Source: Bifidobacterium dentium JCM 1195 = DSM 20436 (GTDB lineage Bacteria > Actinomycetota > Actinomycetes > Actinomycetales > Bifidobacteriaceae). From it: a stretch of DNA of 64,000 bases. Positions 56,962 to 64,000 of this stretch are shown here, piece after piece; the stretch's first letter is position 1, and each line of letters starts with the position of its first letter. The position numbers were made by a program, and so were the translations under genes. The stretch lies in contig NZ_AP012326.1 of NCBI RefSeq assembly GCF_001042595.1, positions 434,001 through 498,000 of the forward strand. The letters are read 5' to 3'. Under the pieces are notes generated by a model. The model was not told the origin of the DNA, did no database searches, and saw nothing but the letters and a program-made list of their open reading frames with translations.

Positions 56962-58431
56962 GTGAGCGAAGATCAACGAACGGCGCAGCAGTGGATCGTC
57001 GGGGTCGGTGAAAGCGACCTGAAAACGGTGAAATCCGGCGAAAGCGTCGAACTTGGACGCAAACCGCTGCGGCCGCTGGCGGATGACGGATATTCCCGTC
57101 TCGATATCGCGGATTCCAACAAGTCGATGTCGAAGCGTCATGCGGTGTTCGCCGTGGACGATAACGGCACCGCGACCATCCGTGATCTGAACTCCACCAA
57201 CGGTTCGTTCGTGGTACGTCCGAACGGTGAACTGATGCGCCTGCCCTCCGATGTCGATTTCATGTTGCCGAGCTCGCCGATCACCATGCAGTTCGGTGAT
57301 GTGAAGGTCACGTTCCGTCGTGAGCGAGTCGCTGCCGATGCCGAAGCGAAGCCGGCGGTGGCCGATCTGTTCGATTATGCGCTTGCCGATGAGGGACCGC
57401 AGGAGCCCGATGCGGCCGACATGTCGGTGGATGACATTCTAAATCTGCGTGCCGGCGAACCGACCGCGCTGTTCAACGCCCGTAATGTGGCCTCTCGCGT
57501 GGACGCGCTGCATAAGGCCGAGCGGCAATCCTTTGCGCCGGTACGCGCCGGCGAGGCCGAATATGAAGTACTGCCGTCGGTATCGCTGGTGCAGCCGCAG
57601 GATGAGGCGCACGATGATGCTCCGCGCGATTTGTTCGCCGATGCGCAGGCGGAAGCCGATGCGCGAGCCGAACGGGATCGGGAGGACGTCGAGCTGACCG
57701 ACGCCATCGACCGTGCCAAGGCGCAGGCCGCCACCGTACAGGGCGTCAATGAGGCATTGGCCGCCGATGCCGCGAAGTCGGATGCGCTCGCACAATTGAA
57801 GTCCGACACCATTGCCGTGAATGACCTGTTCGGTGCCAGGAATGCCGATCGGCAGCAGGATGAGTCCGATGCCCGGCAGGATTCGCTGAATCTGCCGGAA
57901 CATGGGCAAGACGAAGAGCAGAGCGAACCGACCCAAGAGCGGCAAGAGGAGCCGGTCGAACCCGTCGAACAGTCACAGCCGGTGCAGGAGACGGTCGCCG
58001 AGCGGGCTGAGCAGGCCGAATCATCCGACCGATCCGACGATGAGCGGCCTCAGGTAAGCGCCGACGACGAACGATTCCGCCCGTCGGCGTCACAGAACGA
58101 TATCGAGCCGTCCATCGACGCGACCGTGACGTTCACTCCGGTATTCGAACCGGGATCCGTATTCGATCGCGTGTCCAAAGGTGGTTTCGTCAAGCAGGAG
58201 CAGACCATCGAGGTCGACGGCCTGACCTCCGATGAAGCCAAACGTACCGATGACTTCACCGTGCAGTTCGAGATGGCACGCCATCCGCAGTTGTTGCCGT
58301 TCCTCGCCATGAACCCGTCGCTGTACGATGATCTGTACGCATGGCTGTCGGCATTGGGCAATCAAGATATCGACGCAGCCCTGTCTCGCAATCCTGGGTA
58401 TGCGGAATACCGTAAAGCGGTAGGGAAGTGA
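56962..58431 (+). CDS. FHA-domain protein with long acidic linker
   Basis: 489 residues. The FHA domain (about 30-120) has ELGRKPLRPL, SNKSMSKRHAVFAV and DLNSTNGSFV, the residues that hold phosphothreonine. Residues about 130-400 are acidic and Ala/Gln/Glu-rich, largely disordered. The C-terminal 60 residues (FEMARHPQLLPFLAMNPSLYDDLYAWLSALG) resemble the short helical repeat found at the end of several actinobacterial envelope or regulatory proteins. The GTG at 56962 with AAGGAAGG upstream is preferred over GTG 56938. It overlaps the next gene. No Ser/Thr kinase gene lies in the window, so its phosphorylated partner is unknown. Confidence 0.88.
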   Translation: MSEDQRTAQQWIVGVGESDLKTVKSGESVELGRKPLRPLADDGYSRLDIADSNKSMSKRHAVFAVDDNGTATIRDLNSTNGSFVVRPNGELMRLPSDVDFMLPSSPITMQFGDVKVTFRRERVAADAEAKPAVADLFDYALADEGPQEPDAADMSVDDILNLRAGEPTALFNARNVASRVDALHKAERQSFAPVRAGEAEYEVLPSVSLVQPQDEAHDDAPRDLFADAQAEADARAERDREDVELTDAIDRAKAQAATVQGVNEALAADAAKSDALAQLKSDTIAVNDLFGARNADRQQDESDARQDSLNLPEHGQDEEQSEPTQERQEEPVEPVEQSQPVQETVAERAEQAESSDRSDDERPQVSADDERFRPSASQNDIEPSIDATVTFTPVFEPGSVFDRVSKGGFVKQEQTIEVDGLTSDEAKRTDDFTVQFEMARHPQLLPFLAMNPSLYDDLYAWLSALGNQDIDAALSRNPGYAEYRKAVGK

Positions 58432-58439
58432 GTCAACAC

Positions 58440-61400
58440 ATGAGCGAAAGCAATGAGCGGTCCACCACTGCGCTGGACCGCATTCGCGGCTGGCGTGAGC
58501 AGTACCGTCTGGGATTGTCGCCTTCCCCGCTTGAAGACGTGACGCAACTGACCGCGCAGCTGGACCTGACGCATGCCCACCCCTCCGGCATCGCGCAACT
58601 GTTCGCCAGCGGGCATGTCACGTTGGATTCGCTGTTTCGCGACAACGGCATGCTGCGTGCGGCCGGCCGCCGCGTGGAACGCGTGATTGACGATCGTGAG
58701 ACGAAAAGCCGTATCAGCGGTGTGGGCGAACTGTCGCTGGTCGTGGGCGTGGCCACATGGAAGGGCAATCAGGTACCGGTGCTCATGTACCCGGTCGAAG
58801 TGCGCCGGACCGGCAAAACCGCCGAAAGCGGCACCACCATCGCCTTTACCGGCCGCGTACGCCTGAACGCCTCCTTCGCCGCCGTCATGCGTGAACATAA
58901 CGTTGCCCTTGATGAGGCCAAGCTGTTCGATGGCTCCAACTACGAGAGCGGCACTCCCGAAACCTCGGCGGTGTTCTCCGCCATCACCGCGCGCGCGACT
59001 TCGGCATTCCCGGATTTCGAGATTGAGCGTCATATCATTCTCGGATGCTTCATGGATCCGTCCACACAGATGCTGGTGGAAAGCCAGAAGATCATCGACC
59101 AGTTGGCGCAGGGACCTACCGGCAATACCGTGCTGGACGCGCTCGCAGGAGACAAGGCCGCCCGTGACGCGCTGAACAATGCCGATATCGCCGAATACAG
59201 CCCGTTTGATGGCGATCCGCACGGTGAATATGAGGTCGGCGATGTCAGCAACACCGTTCGCTACGCCGCACAGATTGCCGCTTCCGGGCATTCGCTGTTC
59301 GTTGACAGTTCCATCGGCAACAACACAGCCGAACAGGCCGCAGCCATCGCCTCGCGTTGCGTGATGAGCGGCCGGTCCGTGCTGTATGTGCCGTGCGTCA
59401 CCAATCAGCGGCGTCGTTTTGCGCAGGCCATCAACGCCAATGAGATGGGCGGGCAACTGCTCGACATCGCCGACGACGGCGCCAACGCGGCCATCGACCG
59501 CCAGCTGATTGCGGCGGTCGGATTCCAGTCGGGCGTCGCCACCTCTCGTTTCGATCAGTTGGCGGACGAACTGGTGGGCGTACGTTCCCGCCTGACCCGA
59601 TACTTGGGCGATCTGCACGGGGTCAGCCAGGAATGGGGCGTTTCCGCCTACCAGACCATTCAGAACCTGGCACAGATCGCCGTGTTGCCCACGCGTCCGA
59701 CCACGCATGTGCGCCTGAGCAAGCAGGCTGCCCACGCCATCAGCGACAAGATGGAGGATTGGGCCGTCAAGATGCAGCGCGCCGGCGAACTTGGCGAATA
59801 TTCGATCACCGAAAAGGACACCGCCTGGTTCAAGGCCTCCATCTATTCCGAGGAAGAGGCCGTCAGTGCTCATCAGCGCGTGGTCGAACTGCTGCGCAAG
59901 GTGCTTCCCGCCACCCGTGAACAGGTGGCCAGCACCGTGCAGACCTGTGGTTTCCCGATTCCGACCACCGCGCAGGAGTGGGGCCGCCAGGTCATGGTGC
60001 TCAAGAATCTGCGCCGCGTGCTTGACGTGTTCCAGCCGGAGATCTTCGAACGTGACATCGTCTCCATGATCGAGGCCACCAAGCCGAAGGCCGAGCGCAA
60101 GGCCGAAGGCAGCTCCATGGGATTCTGGGAGCGCCGCCGCCATATCAAGGAAGCCAAGGGCCTGCTACGTGTCGGCGCACAGGTGGAGAACCTGCATGAC
60201 GCCTTGCAGGTGGTGGCCAAGCAGTCGGAACAGTGGCACATGTTCGTGCCGCACGGTGGTTGGCCGGTGCTGCCCGCCAAGCTTGACGACATTTTGGAAA
60301 CCCAGGACGAGCTGACCCGCGATATGACGGCCCTGAATACGATTCTGGCCACCACGCCGATGGGCGGCAGCTTGGAGACCGTGGACTTCAATCAGGTCGA
60401 GGAGCGTCTCAAAGCCCTGTACGACGATCATCAGTCGCTTGACACCCTGCCGGAGCGTGCCCGTCTGGAACGTGAATTCCATGACATCGGGCTTGACGAG
60501 TTGGTGGAGGATCTACGCAATCGCGGCATCGACGACAATGCCGTGGCCGGCGAACTGCAGCTGGCTTGGTGGACCACGGTGTTCGAAGACATCGTGCGTT
60601 CCTCCGCGATCATCTCCAACCAGGACGGTTCGGCTCTGCAGGCCGCAGCGGATCGATTCGCCCAGGTGGATGTGGAGCATGTGCGCTCCGTCGGGCCCAT
60701 GGTGGCGCAGGAATCCATGCGCCGGCTGTGCGACATGCTGTTCTCCCGCACGCAGGAGGCCAATCTGCTGCATACCACGCTTGCCGGTTCCCGCAGCGTG
60801 TCGTTGAATCGCCTGCACAAGGAGCATGCCCAGATCCTCGCCGCGGCCAAGCCGATTCTCATGGCCACCCCAGCCACGCTTGCCGCGGTCACCGATCCCG
60901 CTCCTCTTGCCGATGTGGTGATCGTCGATGCGGGTGCGCATATTCCGTCCGTGGAATTGATGAGCATCGTCTGCCGTGCGCAGCAGGTCGTGGTGATCGC
61001 GCATCGCGAAACCGTCACCTCCGACAGCGTACGGTCGCTGATCGCACTGCTGCCGAGTGTGAAGATCGCCGACCGTCCGGTTCGTCGTGCGCCGAAACTC
61101 GGTGCCTTCCTCGAATCCGAAGGTTATGGATCGCTGTCGCTTGACGTGGCTCGTGAGGGTTCTCAGGGCGAAGTCGCCTACCATTACATCGAAGAGGCCA
61201 ACGGCGTGCCCGTCATGACCTCCGGACTGGTGGAGAGCAGCCAGCAGGAGATCGACGAAGTGGTTCGCATCATCACGCAGCGTGCCGCCTCGTTCACCAT
61301 CGTGCCCGCCTCCTACACCCTGACGGTGGTGGCGCTCACCCATACGTTCCGTACCCGATTGGGGGCCGAGCTCAAGGCGATGGCCACCAAGAACAAGGCG

Positions 61401-62063
61401 ATGGGACTGTTCCTGCGCCATGTACGTATCGTGGACATCACCGATGTCGCCGGAGCCCACACCACCGACGCCATAGTGGCGATGTGCTATGCGAAGACCT
61501 CGCATGGCCGCCTGTTGCAGCAGTTCGGTGCGCTTGAAGCCGAAGGCGGCCGCGGCATGTTATTGGATGCGCTGGCCGTTGCCGATCGTCATGTCGATAT
61601 CGTCTCCGCATTCTCCTCGACGGACATGGATGACGAGCGCCTGCACCAATCCGGTCCGAAGATGCTCAAGACCGTGCTGCGCTGGGCCGAGCAGCTTGAC
61701 GATCGTCCGGTACGCCCGTCGGAGAACGAGTCCGGCACCAACATCCTGTTCAACGACTTGGCCGACCGTATTCGTGCCCGTGGCCTGAAGGTCGCCGTCG
61801 ATTACGGATTCGATCGCGGTACCAGGCTGCCGCTGGTCGTGGGATTGCCCGACAAGCCGTTCTCGTTGGCCGTGCTGACCGATGATGCCCAGTTCATGGG
61901 ACTGCAGTCCACCAGGCAACGCCACCGCGTACTGTTGCAGGACATCGAATCGTTGGGATGGTCCGTGATGACCGTGTGGAGCGTCGGCGCGTTCGTCAAT
62001 CCCGATAAGGAAGTCGACCGTATCGTGGCGCGTCTGAGCGATATCTACCAGGAGGGCAAGTGA
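58440..62063 (+). CDS. Degenerate SF1-helicase/nuclease-like protein (probably catalytically dead)
   Basis: 1207 residues. The layout recalls COG1112-type SF1 helicases with a C-terminal Vsr-like nuclease domain. The Walker A position (about 285) reads FVDSSIGNNTAEQ instead of G-PP-GTGK(S/T). The Walker B position (about 827) reads VVIVDAGAHIPS instead of DEASQ. The C-terminal domain (about 1100-1200) keeps the shape FNDLADRIRARG...LPLVVGLPD...VLTDD...RHRVLLQDIESLGW, but the usual acidic and lysine residues are gone. The middle is helical. The frame is intact over 3.6 kb, so selection maintains it. GTG 58428 overlaps the FHA stop; ATG 58440 is my choice, though AGGGA is 13 bases off. It ends overlapping the small gene. 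Confidence 0.85.
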   Translation: MSESNERSTTALDRIRGWREQYRLGLSPSPLEDVTQLTAQLDLTHAHPSGIAQLFASGHVTLDSLFRDNGMLRAAGRRVERVIDDRETKSRISGVGELSLVVGVATWKGNQVPVLMYPVEVRRTGKTAESGTTIAFTGRVRLNASFAAVMREHNVALDEAKLFDGSNYESGTPETSAVFSAITARATSAFPDFEIERHIILGCFMDPSTQMLVESQKIIDQLAQGPTGNTVLDALAGDKAARDALNNADIAEYSPFDGDPHGEYEVGDVSNTVRYAAQIAASGHSLFVDSSIGNNTAEQAAAIASRCVMSGRSVLYVPCVTNQRRRFAQAINANEMGGQLLDIADDGANAAIDRQLIAAVGFQSGVATSRFDQLADELVGVRSRLTRYLGDLHGVSQEWGVSAYQTIQNLAQIAVLPTRPTTHVRLSKQAAHAISDKMEDWAVKMQRAGELGEYSITEKDTAWFKASIYSEEEAVSAHQRVVELLRKVLPATREQVASTVQTCGFPIPTTAQEWGRQVMVLKNLRRVLDVFQPEIFERDIVSMIEATKPKAERKAEGSSMGFWERRRHIKEAKGLLRVGAQVENLHDALQVVAKQSEQWHMFVPHGGWPVLPAKLDDILETQDELTRDMTALNTILATTPMGGSLETVDFNQVEERLKALYDDHQSLDTLPERARLEREFHDIGLDELVEDLRNRGIDDNAVAGELQLAWWTTVFEDIVRSSAIISNQDGSALQAAADRFAQVDVEHVRSVGPMVAQESMRRLCDMLFSRTQEANLLHTTLAGSRSVSLNRLHKEHAQILAAAKPILMATPATLAAVTDPAPLADVVIVDAGAHIPSVELMSIVCRAQQVVVIAHRETVTSDSVRSLIALLPSVKIADRPVRRAPKLGAFLESEGYGSLSLDVAREGSQGEVAYHYIEEANGVPVMTSGLVESSQQEIDEVVRIITQRAASFTIVPASYTLTVVALTHTFRTRLGAELKAMATKNKAMGLFLRHVRIVDITDVAGAHTTDAIVAMCYAKTSHGRLLQQFGALEAEGGRGMLLDALAVADRHVDIVSAFSSTDMDDERLHQSGPKMLKTVLRWAEQLDDRPVRPSENESGTNILFNDLADRIRARGLKVAVDYGFDRGTRLPLVVGLPDKPFSLAVLTDDAQFMGLQSTRQRHRVLLQDIESLGWSVMTVWSVGAFVNPDKEVDRIVARLSDIYQEGK

Positions 62064-62332
62064 GCGAAGCGGCTTCCGACAAGGAGCGTTCCGGGCAGGA
62101 GTCCGTCGACGGTCCGGCCGTACGAGTGGTATCCGGATACTGCGCATCTCGTCGCACTCCGCGCAAACATAAGCGTGTGGTACGACAGGGCACCGAGCTC
62201 TTCGATGCCGATGGCGTAAAGCTCGAACCGTCGGACGTGCTCACCGACCGGCAGCGTGCGGCGGATGACGACAAACGCATCCTCACCGAACTGCCCCCTC
62301 ACTGGGGCGTCTTCTCCGAACGCGGTCATTGA
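62060..62332 (+). CDS. Small basic protein of the FHA/pseudo-helicase operon
   Basis: 90 residues. A disordered polar start is followed by a basic patch (ASRRTPRKHKRVVRQG) and an acidic, conserved-looking end (LEPSDVLTDRQRAADDDKRILTELPPHWG). I do not recognise the family. The GTG start overlaps the stop of the large gene by four bases (GTGA), with AGGAGGG upstream. Tight coupling to the large protein is therefore clear. The basic patch could bind nucleic acid or an acidic partner. Confidence 0.8.
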   Translation: MSEAASDKERSGQESVDGPAVRVVSGYCASRRTPRKHKRVVRQGTELFDADGVKLEPSDVLTDRQRAADDDKRILTELPPHWGVFSERGH

Positions 62333-62389
62333 TCCCGGTCGTCCGCCCAGGTCGTTCCGGACGGGCAAGACGCGGCGCGTGAGTCGAAG

Positions 62390-62992
62390 CTACCGGGTGA
62401 CGGCAATGATGGCGGCATACTCCTGTACTTGCAGCACGGCCGCCGCTTCATCCGGCGACATGGCGAACGTCGCCGTGGCCATGCCATTGGCGTCTTTGGC
62501 GGGCTTGCCGATCACCGTCGCCCGTGACGCAAGCTCGCGCAGCGCTCCGCCATCATCGCCGGCATCTCCTTGCGCAGGCACGGCGCCGGAAAGCGTCACT
62601 TCATCGCCGACGTCGAGCTCGTCGATGGAGCTGGCCAATCGCACGTCGACCGCCGTATGGCCTTGCGGAATCATGGGAGAGGCGCGTGCCATCGTTGCCG
62701 TGACGATGCCGCCGTCGGGAATGTCGATTTGCGCGACCATGCCCGTAACGTCATCAATCGTATGGAATGCGTTATTCCAGGCGGCATCGTATGGGATGTC
62801 TCTTACGGCGACGACGGAGGCCGTGATCGTGTCGCCGCGGCGGATGCGTTGGGTCGTCACGACTGCGGGACGGGTTTCAACCGTCGACCGCAGGCACTGC
62901 AATCCCAGGAACACCGCCAATCCCGCGCATAATGCAGCCAACAGGCGGCGCAATCGTGCGCTCCGAAGCGGATTCCTGGCCAGGCGGCGCAT
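62390..62992 (-). CDS. SAF-domain membrane-anchored protein (CpaB-like)
   Basis: About 200 residues. An N-terminal hydrophobic helix (about 16-33, LLAALCAGLAVFLGLQCL) follows a very basic start. A SAF/ChapFlgA-like domain (about 42-105) comes next with VVTTQRIRRGDTITASVVAVRDIPYD. The rest looks like the CpaB C-terminal domain (SSIDELDVGDEVTLSG). CpaB acts in Flp/tad pilus assembly, but no pilus gene is in the window, so the role stays open. The frame runs back to ATGs at 63031 and 63028 and to a TTG at 63067. I prefer 62992 because the earlier ATGs sit inside a perfect inverted repeat. Confidence 0.75.
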   Translation of the reverse strand: MRRLARNPLRSARLRRLLAALCAGLAVFLGLQCLRSTVETRPAVVTTQRIRRGDTITASVVAVRDIPYDAAWNNAFHTIDDVTGMVAQIDIPDGGIVTATMARASPMIPQGHTAVDVRLASSIDELDVGDEVTLSGAVPAQGDAGDDGGALRELASRATVIGKPAKDANGMATATFAMSPDEAAAVLQVQEYAAIIAVTR

Positions 62993-63019
62993 GGACGGCT
63001 GATTCGTCAGATTATGCAA

Positions 63020-63049
63020 ACAGGTCATCATGCGAGCATGATGACCTGT
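63020..63049. promoter_or_regulatory. Perfect inverted repeat before the SAF-domain gene
   Basis: ACAGGTCATCAT (63020-63031) and ATGATGACCTGT (63038-63049) are perfect 12-base arms around GCGAGC. In the minus-strand transcript it would fold just upstream of the chosen start, so it could block translation. As DNA it could be an operator. Confidence 0.6.
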
Positions 63050-63144
63050 GGGAATATGATCGCGCAAGCCGGATCAGGGGTTGTGGTCGAAGGATGGGGG
63101 TTATCCACATCATCGGCGTGTCGCGCCTGGCTCCGGGGCCCTGT

Positions 63145-63327
63145 CTACTTGGATTTATCCGTGCGGTAGAAGCCGGAACCCTTGAATTCGATCGGAACGG
63201 CGGAATAGACCTTACGCACCTGCTCCTCGCCGCACTTCGGGCACACGGTAATCGGGTCGTCGCTGAACGACTGCTGTTCGGTGAAATCGTAATTGCAGTT
63301 CTTGCAACGGTAATGATAGGTAGGCAA
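63145..63327 (-). CDS. FmdB-family zinc ribbon protein
   Basis: 60 residues. Two CxxC knuckles (CKNCNYDF and CPKCGEEQ) form one zinc ribbon, ending SGFYRTDKSK as usual for the family. Function is unsettled; it is a widely conserved regulatory-type small protein. The start is TTG at 63327 with an excellent GGAGG, an unusual start codon but well supported. It lies downstream of the formyl-THF ligase gene on the same strand, as in many actinobacteria. Confidence 0.9.
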   Translation of the reverse strand: MPTYHYRCKNCNYDFTEQQSFSDDPITVCPKCGEEQVRKVYSAVPIEFKGSGFYRTDKSK

Positions 63328-63457
63328 CGGTTTTCCTCCACAACTTCAAACGGGGTTCACACGGGTTTCGTAACGTGACCATATCCTAGTACGCGCCCTG
63401 AGACGGCTTGATGGGGCATTTCACAGAATGTGCGCAGGCGATGCGTGACCGTCGCGT

Positions 63458-64000
63458 TCATCGAATGGCCATGTACCCGTCCGGGGTGAGCGCCGCATCG
63501 ACGGGAACGTCGTGCGGCTCGTGCGGTATCGGCGTGCTTGTGGTCTCCCACGGCCAGCAGATCGCCACTACTCGCGCCTTGGCCGCCTTGTATTCCAGTG
63601 CGCGGTCGTACCAGCCGCCGCCACGGCCTAGGCGAATGCCGGATGGGTCCACCGCGAAGGCCGGTACGATGATCAATTCGGCATCGCTGAGCGTGTCTGG
63701 CCCGCCGGAGGGACTATCCGGTTCCTGCGGACGGCGCGTATTCGGCGAACCGTCATCGCCGCGAACGCTGCGCAACCCTTCCAGATCGTCGAGTTCGCTC
63801 CATCCGATGGTCATGCCGGATCCCAATCGGGGCACCAGTACGCGGCATTGCGCGTCAAGCAACGCCTGCAGCAGCGGGGCCATCGCAATTTCGCTACCCA
63901 TGGAAACGAAGGCGGCCACCGTGGCGAAAGGGTGAATCAGACCTTCGTCACAGGCATGCAGGGCTATGCGCCGGCCGGCCTCGAGGCGTTCCTCGGGTGT
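63458..64000 (-). CDS. 5-Formyltetrahydrofolate cyclo-ligase, N-terminus outside the window
   Basis: At least 180 residues, open to the window edge. The family signature GRGGGWYDRAL and the IIVPAFAVDPSGIRLG segment identify the enzyme, which converts 5-formyl-THF to 5,10-methenyl-THF with ATP. Upstream, FVSMGSEIAMAPLLQALL is the conserved ATP/substrate region. A low-complexity insertion (about 30 residues, DDGSPNTRRPQEPDSPSGG) interrupts the middle and is likely a surface loop. It is the first known gene of a probable unit with fmdB and the SAF-domain gene. Confidence 0.9.
   Translation of the reverse strand, partial: TPEERLEAGRRIALHACDEGLIHPFATVAAFVSMGSEIAMAPLLQALLDAQCRVLVPRLGSGMTIGWSELDDLEGLRSVRGDDGSPNTRRPQEPDSPSGGPDTLSDAELIIVPAFAVDPSGIRLGRGGGWYDRALEYKAAKARVVAICWPWETTSTPIPHEPHDVPVDAALTPDGYMAIR

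Overview
The window reads as a stretch of chromosome from a Bifidobacterium species. The GC content is high and coding is dense. One 9.35 kb gene encodes a multidomain type I fatty acid synthase. Next to it are an actinobacterial acyl-CoA carboxylase pair and a phosphopantetheinyl transferase. The set of single genes (LemA/DUF2207, bleomycin-hydrolase-type PepC, MATE pump, SenX3/RegX3-like pair with pstSCAB) fits the same genus. The species cannot be fixed from the sequence alone. I see no transposase, integrase, phage gene or CRISPR array.

Layout. 1-2.7 kb: a truncated minus-strand gene of unknown function and a large membrane protein. 2.8-18.1 kb: a biotin and fatty-acid block with biotin protein ligase, biotin transporter BioY, biotin carboxylase/BCCP, carboxyltransferase, FAS-I and AcpS. 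BioY and the ligase supply and attach biotin, the carboxylase makes malonyl-CoA, and AcpS activates the ACP domain inside FAS-I. 18.2-20.3 kb: an amylosucrase with two LacI-type operators, then tRNA-Gly(TCC). 20.3-27.4 kb: a membrane protein, rpsO-pnp, lemA and a DUF2207 protein. 27.5-33.3 kb: an aldo/keto reductase, a LysE exporter divergent from a MocR-type regulator, and an APC transporter convergent with a GlxA/AraC-type regulator.

33.5-44.4 kb: U32 peptidase family protein, PgeF-like laccase-domain protein, IspD-like cytidylyltransferase, pyrrolidone carboxyl peptidase homologue, DivIVA-like coiled-coil protein, PepC, two DAHP synthase paralogues separated by palindromic repeats, and MTA/SAH nucleosidase. 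44.6-51 kb: a phosphate-response locus with sensor kinase, response regulator, PHO-box-like repeats, pstS, pstC (broken by an in-frame TGA), pstA and pstB. 51.2-53.8 kb: a metal-binding lipoprotein behind a Fur/Zur-type palindrome and a purine permease. 54-55.3 kb: rplJ-rplL behind a structured leader. 55.4-64 kb: a MATE pump, then an overlapping three-gene operon (FHA protein, 1207-residue degenerate helicase/nuclease-like protein, 90-residue basic protein), a SAF-domain protein, an FmdB zinc ribbon and a partial 5-formyl-THF cyclo-ligase.

The two strongest leads are the nonsense codon in pstC and the FHA/pseudo-helicase/small-protein operon. In that operon the large protein keeps the SF1-helicase plus Vsr-like architecture but has lost every catalytic motif I can recognise.
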